The position numbers and the translations under genes were made by a program. Positions 39,927 to 52,285 of a DNA stretch of 64,000 nt are shown here, in pieces; the first letter of the stretch is position 1; every line of letters starts with the position of its first letter. A model generated the notes under the pieces. The model was given only the letters and a program-made list of their open reading frames with translations. It made no database searches and was not told where the DNA came from. Source of the stretch: Pestalotiopsis fici W106-1 (Eukaryota; Ascomycota; Sordariomycetes; Amphisphaeriales; Sporocadaceae); NCBI RefSeq assembly GCF_000516985.1, contig NW_006917092.1:3240619-3304618 (forward strand), in the 5' to 3' direction.

Positions 39927-40769
39927 TCAGATCCAGGTTTTGTGGAAGATCTCGACCAAGATTCTCGAGTAGGGCATCGACCTTTGCTCTGTACTGGTTG
40001 TCCCCTCTGAGATCCGTAGCCAAACGACTTGGCATGAGTTCGATGCTTTTTGGGCGGCTACAAGGGCGTCAAGGTCTTGAGCCGGCTGTGCCTTCGGGCG
40101 CATCCACCGAGGCATGTCTTCCGGTCTGATTTGAAATGATTTCGGAGCGTCATTCTGAGTCTTGGCCCATTTGCTCGAACGGAAACAACCCTTCTTCATG
40201 TCGTAGGTTCTAGCTGCCCACTTACTGGCACTCAACATCATGTCTGCATGGCGCAGCGGGATATACAGCCGTTTATACTATTAAAAAACCGGCTCGTCGC
40301 ATTCTGGAGCTGAGAGACATGTCTTTTCATCGCTGGTGTACGGGATGGCAGGAATTTGGTATGCCTCTGCGTTGAACTCGTTCCTCCGGTCCCTACTGTA
40401 AGACTCAAAGCGATTCTGTGATCGCCCAGAAAGATCTTCCAAGCCATCCAGGACGTCGAGACTGTTTGCAAGACTGTGCTTCAAGGTCACAAGCATAGAT
40501 GCCAGATGCTTGACACGAACTTCCTCGCTGTCACCCATGACCAAGGTTCCATTTGGCATAAACACCTGGCAGTGTGACTCCGAAGAAAAGCTGGTTCCAA
40601 GGGAGCTCCCGGATTTATCCTCCGTTTCTTCTTTGTTGAACAAGTCAAAGACTTGCGCCGCCTACGCCTTTGCCATGTTGTGGGTGCGAGCATGAGGCTC
40701 CTGTATCAGTGAGGCCCAGGTAGTGGCACAGAACGCCCTCTCCGACCCTGTGTAGGCCTTGATGGTAGC
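39927..40769 (-). pseudogene. Decayed gene of unknown function
   Basis: A long protein-like frame runs on the minus strand from 40769 to 40281, interrupted once by TAG at 40664-40662. Before the stop it reads ATIKAYTGSERAFCATTWAS and NMAKA; after it, AAQVFDLFNKEETEDKSGSS and later DVLDGLEDLSGRSQNRFES. It ends at a T-run (about 40275) where the frame breaks. A second protein-like segment follows in another frame at about 40220-40040, with KWAARTYDMKKGCFRSSKWA and PEDMPRWMRPKAQPAQDLD. I recognise no family. The stop and the break at a homopolymer suggest a pseudogene, though short introns could rescue parts. CAG to TAG would explain the stop. Confidence 0.5.
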
Positions 40770-42779
40770 TTAGTTCTTGGTCGTCAGGTCGAGTGACGTG
40801 CAGTTGTCGCTTCTTCGTTTCGCTATGGTAGTGGACCGCTAGCAAGAGGATGGTGATGATGATCAAGAAGTTGATTTCGGGTATGCCAAGGGGCCTGTGT
40901 GGCGTTTATTTTGTTTTAATATTGGGCGCCTTGGAAACGGCCGCCCGGATGAAGGTGTTGATCTTCGATCTGTCTGCGCAACACTGGTCAAATCTTGATG
41001 ACACGTTGGCAGTTGTTGGGTGGAAGGGGGGAGAAGAAAGCAAATGCGAAAGGAGTAAGGAATAAGAAAAATGAATGTTGCGGAGAACCAGCGCAGCTTA
41101 CCTATCGAGCCGAGTGAGAATTGCGATTGCCTTAAACTTTTGAAATATTGTCAAACATACTGGATAACAGGCGTATTGCAGATTTTCAGACAACTGTGTA
41201 CAGGAGCACCAGAACAATACGGTCGGTGTGGTGCTGACTTTCTCGACTTTTAGAACTGTTAGTTATTGGAAGATGTAATAGAGGCTGCTAGACATCGGCA
41301 ACGGCGGGTAATGGCATCTATGTCAGAGAGAGGAAGGGAAAGCGATAAAAGTTCATCGTACCTTTGGTTGTGAGCGGCAGTATTTGCTAAAGTTGAGACT
41401 TCTGGATTCCGATCGAGTGACAGTCTGTGAAGTTTTGTTGGTGGGAGTTTGATGACAAGATAAAGGAGAGTAAAGGTCTGAAATTCGCTGGTGGTTGAAA
41501 AAATAAATCTATATAGAGGTTTACGGTTCAAGGCAGACAATAACAGGTCCGTTGTAATGCCTGTTCAGATTGTTGTTGGCTGGTGTTTAAATAGTAAGAG
41601 AAATGGGGAAATGGACACTGTTGGTATTTTTATGCTGGAGCTTTGCAATCAATACCTACCTACCTATGCAATAGACAATTTTTGTTGCTCTTTAAGAAAA
41701 GCCAGGGTTTGTTTGGAAGTTTAGTTTGAGCTGGCACCCAACGAACGCGCATTTTGATTGCGCGACTTGTGACATGGGCAAGAGCCAGTGACACCTAATA
41801 ATTGCAAGCAGTGAAATGATTGTATTGGAAGCGGAAGTAAAAACCAATGTCAAGATTTGGCGATGGGTGCGTCAAGGATAGTCACCAGGATGATGTTGTC
41901 TTGGGGGTGTCATATCTAGCCGGGAGGTGAACAAAGCTTTGCTATTTGTTAGGAAATATGCCCTACACAACGCCGTGGGCGCGAGTGGCCACATCAAATC
42001 CCGACACAACAGTAACACAACACGAACGTATGAGCGCCAGGGTTCCTATGGCAATGACAACTTTACTACTGTCGAGAATGAAACAGGAGCAGAATATTGG
42101 AAGGTCATACTGACTTGCGCCCATCCCATATTCTGCTTCCCTAAACCATGGCACAAGAAATTCTCTACTGACTGACACGAATTTGATAGAAGGGCAGGTT
42201 GGGGCACAAGTCCCTCGGCTGGCACATTCAAGCTTCCAACCACCGACGCACTAGAAGCCGTTCGAATATACCGCAGCGCTCGGGGTGGCTTTGGCCGATT
42301 CCTCGAATTCATTTTCAAATTGCTACAATCCACCGGTCTGGTCTGTATATGTATCGACCCATTGAAGAGGAACATACCCACGATTGGATAGAATGCTACA
42401 ACTTCCATGTGGGTCCAAAGGACGTCAACAAGCTCGACGCCAGTGGCCACCAGAGTTACATTAAACAAGAAGAAGGCATTTTTTGGTCACAACGACGAGC
42501 CTTGGGCCACTGGGTATGATCAATCGGGATCATTATCAAAACAGTCTATATGAGCTCATGACAAGTGAACCGGCACACAACACCTCACCACCTCCATCCG
42601 CTTGAAGCCAACAGCATGGCACTGCCTCAGCCGGAACTTATTGCAAATTTATCGTGAGAAGTTGTTGACTATGAGTCGAATGCAAGTTTTTCATAAGGAG
42701 TTAACTGTAAGCTGACTAAAGGCTTCTCGTGTACAGTTGCTGTCAACACATTTCTATCCTGAAGGCCGCCTCGGGGGCG
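40770..42779. other. Region without a supportable gene
   Basis: Short frames only. Two plus-strand pieces are somewhat protein-like: 41927-42175 (ends in FCFPKPWHKKFSTD) and the stretch near 42190-42350 reading TFKLPTTDALEAVRIYRSAR. They may be remnants of one gene but cannot be joined with confidence. Confidence 0.35.
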
Positions 42780-44010
42780 TCGGATGAGCATCACAAGATC
42801 GTCAAGATTCTTTCCACCGAAAATGTCAAAAATTGAAAATAATTTTCAGAGGATGTTCTAGTATCGATCTCGCCTTTCGGCGGTGGCTCTGAAAAAACCT
42901 TTACCAAGTTGGCTGGGTCCGCGACACGATCAAGAGTGACATTATAGCCATACTAGACAACAGGCAGTTAGTAAAGGGAAAGGGACCAATGGTAAGGATG
43001 AGAAGAGGATAATGACTCACAAGCTCTTCGGATGCAATAACTAGAATGGCTTTCCGTTCCCAGCGGGCTCGGCAAGATGTTTTTCGTATTGGCCCAATCC
43101 TAAGCGTGCCTGGGAGAGTTGATATTATTTAGAGAAGACTTTTGGCAAAAAGGCAAAAGGCAAAAGGCAAAAGGAAGTCTGTTCGCCTGTCGCCGAGTGG
43201 GCATACATAGTTGGGATCGCCAGTTTCTCCTTCTAAAGCAGTCTCGACAGTGTCTTCGGTTCTGTTGTTGAGTCCACGGTCGGTCAAGAGGATATGAAAC
43301 TCTTTCTAAAGGCAGATCTGGCGCAACGTACGACCACCGCCGAGGTTGGTACCGTTGTTGATATAACCATAATCTCACCTGAGCCAATACGTGAAGGGAA
43401 ACTGAAGACGGGATGATCGAGAAAGCATTGAAGGATATCTGAGTTGGCCTTTAGTCCATAAAAGAGAGGCGTTGAGAGGCGAACTTTATACCCACGCATG
43501 TGGGCTGCTGTGTATACTGACTACGTCAGTACGACACATCGACAAGAGTTCTTTCGCCTTTGAAAGCCGTACCGAGCTGTTTATTGGTTTCTCGTGATCT
43601 TTTAGATTGTCGTTGAGCTTGATATGCATCACAGACATCTTCTTGTTTCGGTCTAGTGCAGTCCTGAACAGGATTCGGTGCAGGTCATCGGGACCTGTTG
43701 GCAAAGAGCCGGTGGTTGGGCGCAAACACTGCTGAGGATTCTCCTTGTTCTTATTGTTCGGTCCGAGAGCAAATGAGGTAAAGTCGATCTCAGCTCTAGG
43801 AAGACTTATGGAGATACAAATGCAAGGGCGACTGATGGTCGTTCTGGGACTTATCACAGCTGTCATGTCGATATGGCCGGCCAAGAATTTGTGGAAGCCA
43901 TTGTTAATTTGCTCTTCAGCCTAGAGCAGGCTGAACGGCTTGGTCTTCTTCGCGTTTGGGCGCTTCTTTTTGTCCTTGGGCCCCGGCTTGAGACCCTTTT
44001 CGGGGGCCAT
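42780..44010 (-). pseudogene. Decayed gene of unknown function with in-frame TAGs
   Basis: From ATG at 44010 a frame runs to 43486 with a lysine-rich start (MAPEKGLKPGPKDKKKRP), one TAG at 43923-43921, then AEEQINNGFHKFLAGHIDM and HIKLNDNLKDHEKPINSS. Next come GLKANSDILQCFLDHPVFSF (about 43430), NNGTNLGGGRTLRQICL, a TAG at 43308-43306, and LLTDRGLNNRTEDTVETALE with GDPNYVCPLGDRRTD. Near 43100-42850 there is WERKAILVIASEEL before GTGAGT and then YGYNVTLDRVADPANLVKVF. The pieces read in order as one protein, but several stops and frame changes interrupt it. I do not recognise the family. Introns could remove some breaks. The 5' side lies next to a duplicated segment. Confidence 0.5.
43144..43174. 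repeat. GGCAAAA tandem repeat
   Basis: Four tandem copies of a 7-base GGCAAAA unit (the first with one extra A), inside the decayed minus-strand gene. Because the unit is not a multiple of three, slippage here would shift the reading frame. Confidence 0.85.
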
Positions 44011-44129
44011 GTTGAAAGCGTTCGACAAAGCCGTTGGGATGATAGTGATGTTGATTTGATTTGTTGCTGGATAGGTCGAGGGCTGTTACCCGGATGAGGG
44101 TGATGGACAAGTCTGGAGCTGGCACAGCA

Positions 44130-44425
44130 AGACTGGAACTGTAAGGCCAGTGCCTTGATGGTGAGTAGCACTGACGACACGTAAACAATAGGAAACGAGC
44201 ATCTGGTTGGAAACGATCATGTCAACTAGCTACAGGCCACAAGACTGATAATGATCAGGCGTTGGTGATCTTCTCAATCTGACTGTGGCAACACGTAGCA
44301 AAAGTGATGAAAAGACTAGGCCAAAAGCTGGTAGCAGCCAAAAGAGGGCGGGAAGCTGTAGTAGCAGCGGGGGGGAATAGGCACTACCTTAGTAGTATCT
44401 GATACCTGGTGTGGTGCCTAGCACC
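44130..44425. repeat. Segmental duplication, copy A
   Basis: Matches 52031-52285 in the same orientation by eye: AAGGCCAGTGCCTTGATGG against AAGGCCAGCGCCTGGATGG, then shared blocks such as GCTACAG, GACTGATRATCATCAGG, CTCAATCT, GTGGCAA, GCTGTAGTAGC and GGTGGTGCCTAG. It covers the region upstream of the decayed minus-strand gene, so the second copy probably marks a truncated duplicate of that locus. Confidence 0.75.
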
Positions 44426-45447
44426 TAATTATAGGTATTTAGGTAGGTAGTAATCAAGGCTGCAAATTCCCCAAGCATCAAATTGTAAAGATTTCAAGTG
44501 AGCTATGTGACTGGAAGTAGACTGTTGAAATAGTATACAATGAAAAAGAGGGACACATCTATGCTGTAAGCATTCATAGAGGCAAGCTTGATGTGAAGAT
44601 TGACAGGTTCGCGTTCTGGTGCGCATCAGCGAGTCCCGCTTCACCAACGCGTCGGCTATCAGACCTACTCTGCCGGCTCAAATCCATGATGCAAGAACTT
44701 TTGGAGCCCTGCAATTTTATCGTTACACTCTAGGTATCCCTAGTACATACTGTGAGTCACGGAAAAGATGAAGAGAAAAGCCCTGAGCTCGCAATGGGGA
44801 TTGATGCGGTGAACCAAGCGCGCCGGTAAGGGGTAATGGTGCAGGTGTACATAGAGAATCACAAAGAAGAGGAGTGATATGTACTAACGTGATCTTTAGC
44901 ATGACACCGATTGTTGCAACCACTCATCTCTTTTGCCCCAAGCTCGTCATCACATCCGATTCTCGTGTATCCAATTCGTCTTGAGGCTGTCAGAATGCGA
45001 GCATTGGCTCTGCTGGTGTCTCAACCCTGCTATCAGTGGCCTTGTACGATTTTCATGCTAGTTTGATTCCCGGCCCAAGTTGGGAATACAGCTCCTCTAC
45101 TGTTATGACATATTGCCGGCCAATGACAGCAGTCTGCTGGTCAAGTCATACAGAATTGCAATGAACCGTTTTATTCATCTGAATATGTCTTTCCTGGAGG
45201 ATTATTACATCCCCTGGCTAAATGACATGATGTCACTTTTCGAGCGAGTATCTTACATGTGTATCGTCCCGTTCTTGTCAACAGCATTGGAAGTTTCCGT
45301 CTCCACCTCAGTCAGAACCTCCCTCATCCCTGTCGTCGGATACTCCGCCGTTGGTTTGATTCGAGTCTCCGAATTGACCATTGGCGCGCTCGGTCGTATG
45401 ATAGTGGACGCCGTATAGATGATACTCGTAATCGAAGATTGGCTCGT
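44426..45447. other. Intergenic region
   Basis: No supportable gene. A 112-residue plus-strand frame at 45080-45418 has hydrophobic stretches but no motif and runs into the 3' end of the F-box/ankyrin gene; I treat it as chance. Confidence 0.4.
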
Positions 45448-46730
45448 TTACCAGTGTGGCACCGCTGGGGCACAGGGCAAAATCCTTGATGCTATGACAA
45501 AGAGCTCAGGTTTGTCGGGATCCAGGCAAGAATAAAGAATGTCGGACATTTCCATGCAGTATTGCGGTCTTTCGTCGAACTCTACAGGCACATGTATGAA
45601 GTTTTGGATTATACAAAGAGCGTTCCTGGGACATCCACTTTCGATTGCTGTTCTCAGCAACCATAGGTCTTGAAGGGAGGGTTCTAGAGATCCGTCATAT
45701 TTATCAACGTTATACGCATCTCGTTGTCTCATCTCCCAATGACGGTGCATACGCTCTTCAGAGCAGAGGAGGTCCAAAATGCTCTCGTTCCCTTCGAATG
45801 TCGCTGCCAGGAATAAGGCTGAGGGCAAGGTACCGATACGTGGTTCGGCGATACCAGCCCTGAAGAGTGCTTTCAAGACAGGCTGCATGTTGGCAACAAC
45901 AGCTAAGGCGTAAGGGCTCGGAAGATGAGCACCGGATAACATCCATTGGGGAGTTCTTTTTCTCGTGCCGGGGAACCTATTCCTTTCCCAGTCAGCTGTA
46001 ATTTCCCAGTGAGTTGTCACTTCCAAGTCGGCTATCGCGGTGAAGCTCATGAGGTAGGTGGCTAGTTCTTCATGTCCCCCGAGAATTGCGATTGTGAAAG
46101 GATTGAGTGTCATGGAATTGGCGGTGAGATCTTCAAACACGCGACCAAGAAGGTGTTTTCTGGTGACTTGGTCCAGGTTCAGATGAGGCACTACGACGTA
46201 GGCGTCAATATAGCAACCCATATCATGAAGAAACTTGACGACATCGATGTGACCTTTGCTGGAAGCTAGCAATAGTGGTGAATAGCCCTCCGGGTCTTTT
46301 GTATCGATGTATTGCGGCCATAACGGCAAGGCTAGGTTGGAAATCCTAGAAACGAGACCTGCGTCTCCTCGTTGTGCTGCTGCGTGGAAGGGCCCGCGGA
46401 GAATATGGTGCCTAGTCTCGCACCACTCGAAATGGCGACACATGGCATTGATCGATACGTTCCTCATTCTACAACGACAGTGCGGTCGAGCTGATGGAAG
46501 ATCTCGTGCGAGGAGGATGTCGGCAATGTATATCTCGTTTTCTAGCAACTCCCAAAGAGTTTCGCAGGTTGTGGCAAGGGAGAAGAGGTCTAATTTTACA
46601 TCACATGTCAGTTACACGTATTCAAACTTGTCCCTTGTGCACAAGCTGACAAGGAGTGGAGGCACATACCTCGAGGATCATGGATATGGTTTCTGCCAAC
46701 ACGCCACAGCACGTCCATGGAGATGCCCAT
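45448..46730 (-). CDS. F-box-like ankyrin-repeat protein
   Basis: Likely two exons: 46730-46670 and 46589-45448, intron GTATGT...TTAG with a CTGAC branch site; 400 residues. Across the junction the protein reads DPRDLFSLATTCETLWELLE, a typical second half of a fungal F-box; the first half (MGISMDVLWRVGRNHI) is weak and lacks the usual leading LP. Ankyrin-type units follow, including GPFHAAAQRGDAGLVSRIS and YSPLLLASSKGHIDVVKFLH, then a more degenerate repeat region with NPFTIAILGGHEELATYLM. Such proteins usually act as substrate adaptors of SCF ubiquitin ligases. An upstream exon is possible, since a TAG acceptor-like site precedes the first exon. No closed partner gene is seen next to it. Confidence 0.75.
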
Positions 46731-46822
46731 TTTGCTGGGAGCTTGTTCAGGGGCCTACGAAATCGTAAGTATTGTTTCTTTTCCTCTGAGTGTCTGACAT
46801 GTCGCTCTCAAATTCAAGCTAA

Positions 46823-46864
46823 GGAGAGAGAGAGAGAGAGAAGAGGGAGGGGGGGGGGAGGGGG
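46823..46864. repeat. Polypurine GA/G tract
   Basis: About 40 purines in a row: alternating GA followed by a long G run, with only the complementary pyrimidines on the other strand. It lies about 90 bp upstream of the F-box/ankyrin start. Such tracts can form triplex or quadruplex DNA and often act as nucleosome-poor promoter elements. Confidence 0.8.
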
Positions 46865-49599
46865 ATCTCTCATTGACGCGCAAATGGAAAGCACTGAAGT
46901 TGCGCAGAGGATAGCGAAACATACCTGCATCGTGAATGGCAGCGTTGGAGAACTTTTAGTGATCAAACACTTGGCTTTGGGATGCAATCTAGGAGAATTC
47001 AGGCTTGACTGCGCCCAAACCAAGACGATTCAGAGGAATTGAAGTGTTTGATTTGCAGTCAATAGCTCCAAGAAGTTGAGAATCGATGTGGCGTGAAATG
47101 GGGTCGATAAAAGGAAGAGATTGTTGGATGTATCAGGTGGCACAAACAAACGGTATGATTAGGGCCGGCGACGGTGAGGGGCAATCGCGACGTGCCTGTT
47201 GCGCGCCACCCATTGAATGTTCCGGTCCAATGGTCAAGGTGGAGGAATTGCCAACCAGAAATAAAAACGCCCGAAACCCTGCACGCGGCGTGACAAATCG
47301 GCTGCGCCAGGCAAGAGAAGTCTTGACTCTCACAATAATGACCCAACGCAGTCACATCCATGTAAGGCTGCCAAGGCCACTATCTAATTCTCACTGAGTG
47401 TGGCAAACGATGGTGCTCACTTGAGCACGTGTCCTTGCCATATTGATCGGCTCAACTAAGGCGCCTTGGTGACCTCCTCCAATGACAAGAAATCAGTTAG
47501 CCATTTTTGTAAGAAAGTCGCGGTTGACTACATGGAGCAAGCTTATTCTCATGGACACATCTCTCCAGATAGCTGCAACAAAACATCCAGTCACCAGCTT
47601 GTCTCAATCTGCCCGAAGGGCGTCAGCAGAGAACAGACTAGAAGTGTTGGTGTTGCTACATTAATATGACGGTCCTTGGGAAGCCTTTTCTGTTATGTCC
47701 ATCTAGTGTACGATGTTAGATTGCCCTTTCGTATAAGCGCTACGAGTGAAACTTTAAATACAAATGTTCAGGTCATCTGCAATGACCATTACATACTTGA
47801 GCCTTTCCAATTCGTATTAACAGTCTTCTCCGTCACCGATGTGTTTAATCTATTCAGAAATGTAACAGGGTCTTCTGGCATGTGTACCAAGCCAAATATA
47901 TCCTCAGAATCAGTTAAAGCTTTACGGTGAACGAATGGAGCTTTTGTATCATGAGTCGAGTCATGAAATCCGTGTATTTATTTGTCTTGACACCAACCTT
48001 CTCGGATGCGAGCAGGATTCGAACGTCGAACAATCGTATATATAAAGAACTCTCCAGACTAGTGGAAGCCTCTGATCTTGAACATACACCGGTATCAGAC
48101 TATCCGATTGTCAAGCATTACATTGCGGTACAGGCCAAGATGTGCTGGGAATGTGATATTCACAAATGGAAAATATCTCTTTCGGTCCCCAAGGTCCACT
48201 ACATCCCATCAGATGTAGTACGCCTTATGTAGGTGATTATCTTCGACTTCGCACACGTGGAACCTTTCCAGTCCGGCTACATTAGCACTTGCTCATTCTG
48301 CTTGCCTTCATACAAGGCCGCGGTGACAGTAAGCCCACTCAAGAAGAGTCCAATGGCAACCTTTGTGAGACGTGAATAGTCTTGTTCGCCCGAGTATAAA
48401 TTGTCACACAAAACACTCATCATGGACATCATTTTAGGTAGCCTAGTCGCAACTGTTACTTTGCACCTATATATCATGCGGCCTGTCTAGTCTATGCTTC
48501 TCGTACAACATTGAAGCTGGTGGACTTGCTCAGCATGATTTCTGTAGAATAGACAGTAATAATGCTAGAATTCGTCACGAATGAAGTGATTCAGTATGTT
48601 ATTGCAAAGCCTGCAGCGTTGTCCGGGGTCAAGTCTTGTACTTTTGGCTAGTGTCAAGTGATGCCAAATACAACTACATTCATTTTTACGAAAGAACTGT
48701 TTATGCACGAATTAAGGCAAGATTGCGTGCAATAATGCTCCTTACTGATACAACCAGTATCTAAAATGAAGAATGAATTGAAAGATGGTCTACATCTACC
48801 AAAATAATGTGTGTATAAACAAACTTAGTAACCCTTCCCGTTGTGTCACGCGGAGGTTTCCACAACCAGCCACACTGTGGCGCATGACTTACATTTAGTT
48901 TGGAGTTTATCCGAATATTTTCTGGCATTGAAATTCATAAATACTGGATACGTACCAGTAGTGTGCAAGGGATGATATTAGTCAGCTGATCAGATATCTG
49001 ACATTTCAAACTTACCCGAGAGTATCAGCTCAATGCTAATGCATGTTATCATTGAATGGTACCAGGAAGCACTTCTGTTGCTATAAGCATCACATTTTCC
49101 AGTTCAGTCATAGACTTGGGATTCGAAAAGAGAAAACGCAACGTTGCACCTTCTTAGCTTTCTCATTTCGTTAAATGTGGCGATCCTCATCGCCAGCTCC
49201 ATATCCATTGAGAAACACTGTGTTGCAGCTGATACGTACAATTTTTGGATCCAACATTGTTCACAAACAATGGTGTACCCGTACGTACATACCCGAATCA
49301 TGCACACTAGCTCCAATCATCGGCAACATGAGGAATATTTGTCGTTGGACATGGCTCTACCATTCGGCATCGAGTATTAACCTTTTTGCCGTGCCTCTGT
49401 CACAACTCCTATCGTTCTGAACCTCGCCCTTGGCATTGTGAGCCGCCGACGCAAGGTTCCGACTTCTCGTCTAGATTCTGATCAAACAGCACGAAGGTAC
49501 GAAGTCGTTTTCACTCTATTTACCCTCAGCCAATATTTTGCATCCCAACTCTCCGTGGCTGCTATTGCGGCTGGAAAATTCGGCCGCCCGCTGTTTTTG
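46865..49599. other. Region without a supportable gene
   Basis: Short frames only. The longest, 47927-48232 on the plus strand (101 residues), has no motif. A tRNA-like T-loop near 48015 was tested and rejected. Confidence 0.4.
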
Positions 49600-49965
49600 C
49601 CAGCTGCCTGCGCCGCCGGCTGGCTTTTCGAGTTGCGCGCGGCCTATAAACTGTGGGCCCACTCATTGCGAACTAGGAGGTACTTACTATGTAGGCTAAT
49701 GTAGTACATACTGTGATGTAGGTTGACTTAAATGCAGCCAATCCCACACAACCCTTTCAAGAACTCGTTACCACACACTTTCGAAAAGCGCATTTCATAC
49801 CAAGCATACCCAGCCGCATCCTGCACAGCTCCTGTTACCAACAGAGTGCTAATCTGAGCAATTCACCAATTTTCTGTCAGCATACAAATTTGGTCTGGCT
49901 GTGTACAGTAAGGTCCACGCGTCGTCTCGCAGGTAAGATTCCGTCCTCCTCACTTGGCTAATTTC
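49600..49965 (+). promoter_or_regulatory. Helicase-family promoter/leader, copy A
   Basis: GC-rich sequence, a TATA-like CCTATAAAC, TGGGCCCACT, and about 300 bp later ACGCGTCGTCTCGCAGGTAAG. The same order is found upstream of the intact helicase at 54630-54975 (CGTTAAAAG, TGGACCCACT, ACGCGTCATCTCACAGGTAAG). The shared CAGGTAAG suggests a conserved leader-intron donor. Confidence 0.6.
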
Positions 49966-50404
49966 TCCTACGCTTCAATAGCCTTGAAATATGCCCGAGG
50001 TAAGGTATTTTGTTGCCCCACGCCGCACTAATTCCCCTCTAAACATTCCAGCTTTTGTCATTTCTGCACCCCACCGCGTCTGGCTGCAATCGCAGGCAGC
50101 AGTGCTAAAGCAACTGTTATACAATTAATCGTTATATACATTGTTTCTCCCTCCTCAAAACTTCAGATTTGCCAGCTTCAGCAGGAACGGCAAATAGCTG
50201 CTACATGTGAAGAACAACTCGATCGCCTGTAAACTGCGAATAGCAATCCATATACCTGTCAACTGCAATCAGAAGATTTATTTGCCGTAAGTCGTCAGGA
50301 ACATTTTCTCTTTTCTGCATGATTCACTGACCAAACCATTTGTCAGACGAACCGTTCCACTCCTTTCGTTTTGGATTTCTTGTCTTCACCAACATATTTC
50401 TATG

Positions 50405-50575
50405 ACACCCGCCATCGGTCAACATCAACACCCGCCATCGGTCAACATCAACACCCGCCATCGGTCAACATCAACACCCGTCATCGGCCAGTGTTCACAG
50501 CCGTCATCGGTCAACATCAACGCCCGTCATCGGCCATTGTTCACACCCGTCATCGGCCATTGTTCACACAAATCA
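50405..50575. repeat. 23-bp tandem repeat in the leader of relic copy 3
   Basis: Three nearly perfect copies of a 23-bp unit (ACACCCGCCATCGGTCAACA plus TCA), followed by four or more diverged copies with CATCGGCCA/TTGTTC variants. It lies between the leader and the first ATG (50657) of the third helicase-family copy, a position comparable to the 51-bp array before the intact gene. Confidence 0.85.
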
Positions 50576-50656
50576 TTCCTCCCACCCTTGTAATTTGGCT
50601 TCTTGTCTTCGCCAACATTTCTTCCACTACAACCACCAATCGAACATACTTCCACG

Positions 50657-51400
50657 ATGGCCATTGACCATTCGCAAGAGACCACCGACAAGCCTTCTGA
50701 TACCGCCGTCGACCGTTCAAAAGAGATTAGTTGGGTGATGCCAGGGAAGCCATAATGCGGCGCTATGCTTTGAGCAATGGAAATTAGGTACTGCTGGAGA
50801 ATCCCGGGAGAGGAAACTGGTTTAGTCAACGTAAATCAGTCGACTTCTTTACTGCAATTTTCCTGCACTTCCCGTAGCTTCTTTTCTTCCCTGTTCGTGA
50901 TAATTGTCATTGCCATATAATCTAAACAAAAGCCGCTGGCGAGCACTTTGGCAGTGGTTTTTCTTGGCTACATTCAACTAACGAGCCGTCGGGCAATGCT
51001 TCTGTTTCGAAAGGTTCTACTAACAAGGTTGTGTAGGACATGCCCATTGATATGCACAATCCGTCTATTTTCGAGTCCTTTCAAGCTACCAATATTTATT
51101 ACGACACTATCATCTATTTGACCGATAACTTGGAGGTGATGCAATACAGAGTTACACTTATCAACGAGCTTTTCTCATTTAATACAACACTAAGAGATGA
51201 AAGAAAGAGAAACGTGAATTTGGCAACAGGATGGAAGATAAGATGTTGGTGACCAGCTTCTAGGCAAGCCACCCCGTCATGAGCTTTTCAACGACCCCAG
51301 TCCTTCAAGGATAAGGGCCATCATCGCCACGCTGTCCCTCTGGTCATGCTGCACGACTCGTTCTACCTGGCGGATTTGTAAGACGGAATCGAGCTAGCGA
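50657..51400 (+). pseudogene. Truncated relative of the SF1 helicase
   Basis: After the leader repeats an ATG in good context (CCACGATGG, 50657) opens MAIDHSQETTDKPSDTAVDR and stops after 32 codons. A Ser/Thr-rich frame from about 50935 (GEHFGSGFSWLHSTNEPSGN) meets TAG at 51036-51038 and continues as NPSIFESF, YYDTIIYLTD and RVTLINELFSFNTTLRDERK, which parallels FETF, WDKVYLYMDD and RVAVANQLFSFNPVPVEER of the intact helicase. About 51290-51360 gives SRIRAIIATLSL, parallel to ARVKAILDQLSL just before the Walker A region of the intact copy. No ATPase motifs follow. It could be a non-functional fragment or a short expressed paralogue of the N-terminal domain only. Confidence 0.65.
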
Positions 51401-52030
51401 TATGTATTGATAGGTTGCTCGTTTGCTAGCTAAAGGGCTGTTCGAGCGGGTTTGGTGAGCAAAAGTGATATGCCTCACTGGGCTGATGGCTTGTCGTCCG
51501 GTAAGTCCAATACATAGAGTTGCTGCTGCTTTAGAAGCCTATGACTGCATCATGGAAAGCCGCAACGCTTGTCGTTGATCAGAGATCCGTTGTCTAAAAG
51601 CTTGCGACGTAACCCTCTTGATTGAGCTCTTCGTGCAGAAGATAGGCTTCAGCTGCCTGGAATCATGGTCGATTTCTGGCCTACCTCGGTCCATTAAGAG
51701 TGCTGGTCGCCCAGGTATGCTAACTGCTTGGATTGAGTGGTGATTGATGCCGGCGGGTTGTTGCCTACGTGGCTTGGACAGCGGTTCGTACCATGCGCTC
51801 CATTTGTGTCTTTACGGCGGTCTGAATGCCCCTGTCATTGGAGGGTAAGACCAGCACCTTGCTAGATGTTGCTTATCCACCTTAGCTGAGTTCGGAGTGA
51901 CAGGATAGTGCTCTATCTGCCGTTTGAGCTGTGATATGCAGAATGTCTCAGGGTCTGTGGGATCATCAGAATCCAAGCACGTTGAGGGCATTGCTGCGGA
52001 ACTTGGGAAGCGAAACCTCGGGTTCGTCTT
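51401..52030. other. Region without a supportable gene
   Basis: Short frames only. A minus-strand frame at 51812-52075 extends from the duplicated segment and may be the start of a truncated second copy of the 42.8-44.0 kb gene, but the similarity is limited to a few residues. Confidence 0.35.
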
Positions 52031-52285
52031 GTAAGGCCAGCGCCTGGATGGTAAGTCGGGTAGCAGTGACTTCACGGAAATAACGGGAAACGAAGGTTTT
52101 AAAAGATACGGTTATGTAAGATAGCTACAGACTACGAGACTGATGATCATCAGGTGTTGATGATCCTCTCAATCTAGATGTGGCAAAGCGTAGCAAAAAG
52201 TAAAGTACAGAAGAGGGCTGAAAGCTGTAGTAGCTGCGGGGAAAATTAGTAGGTACATACCTAGGGTGGTGCCTAGGACCTAACA
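52031..52285. repeat. Segmental duplication, copy B
   Basis: Second copy of the 44130-44425 segment, same orientation, diverged by many substitutions and small indels. The gene body that follows copy A on the minus strand is not present here beyond a short stretch. Confidence 0.75.

Noticed and set aside
45080..45418. Hydrophobic 112-residue plus-strand frame
   Set aside because: No motif, starts in poor context and reaches the 3' end of the opposite-strand ankyrin gene; hydrophobicity alone is not evidence.
48005..48040. tRNA-like T-loop on the minus strand (GTTCGAATCC)
   Set aside because: The flanking five bases cannot form a T-stem, and no D-arm or acceptor stem fits around it.
50405..50575. 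CRISPR-like array of 23-bp units
   Set aside because: Units are directly adjacent without unique spacers, in a eukaryotic context; it is a simple tandem repeat.
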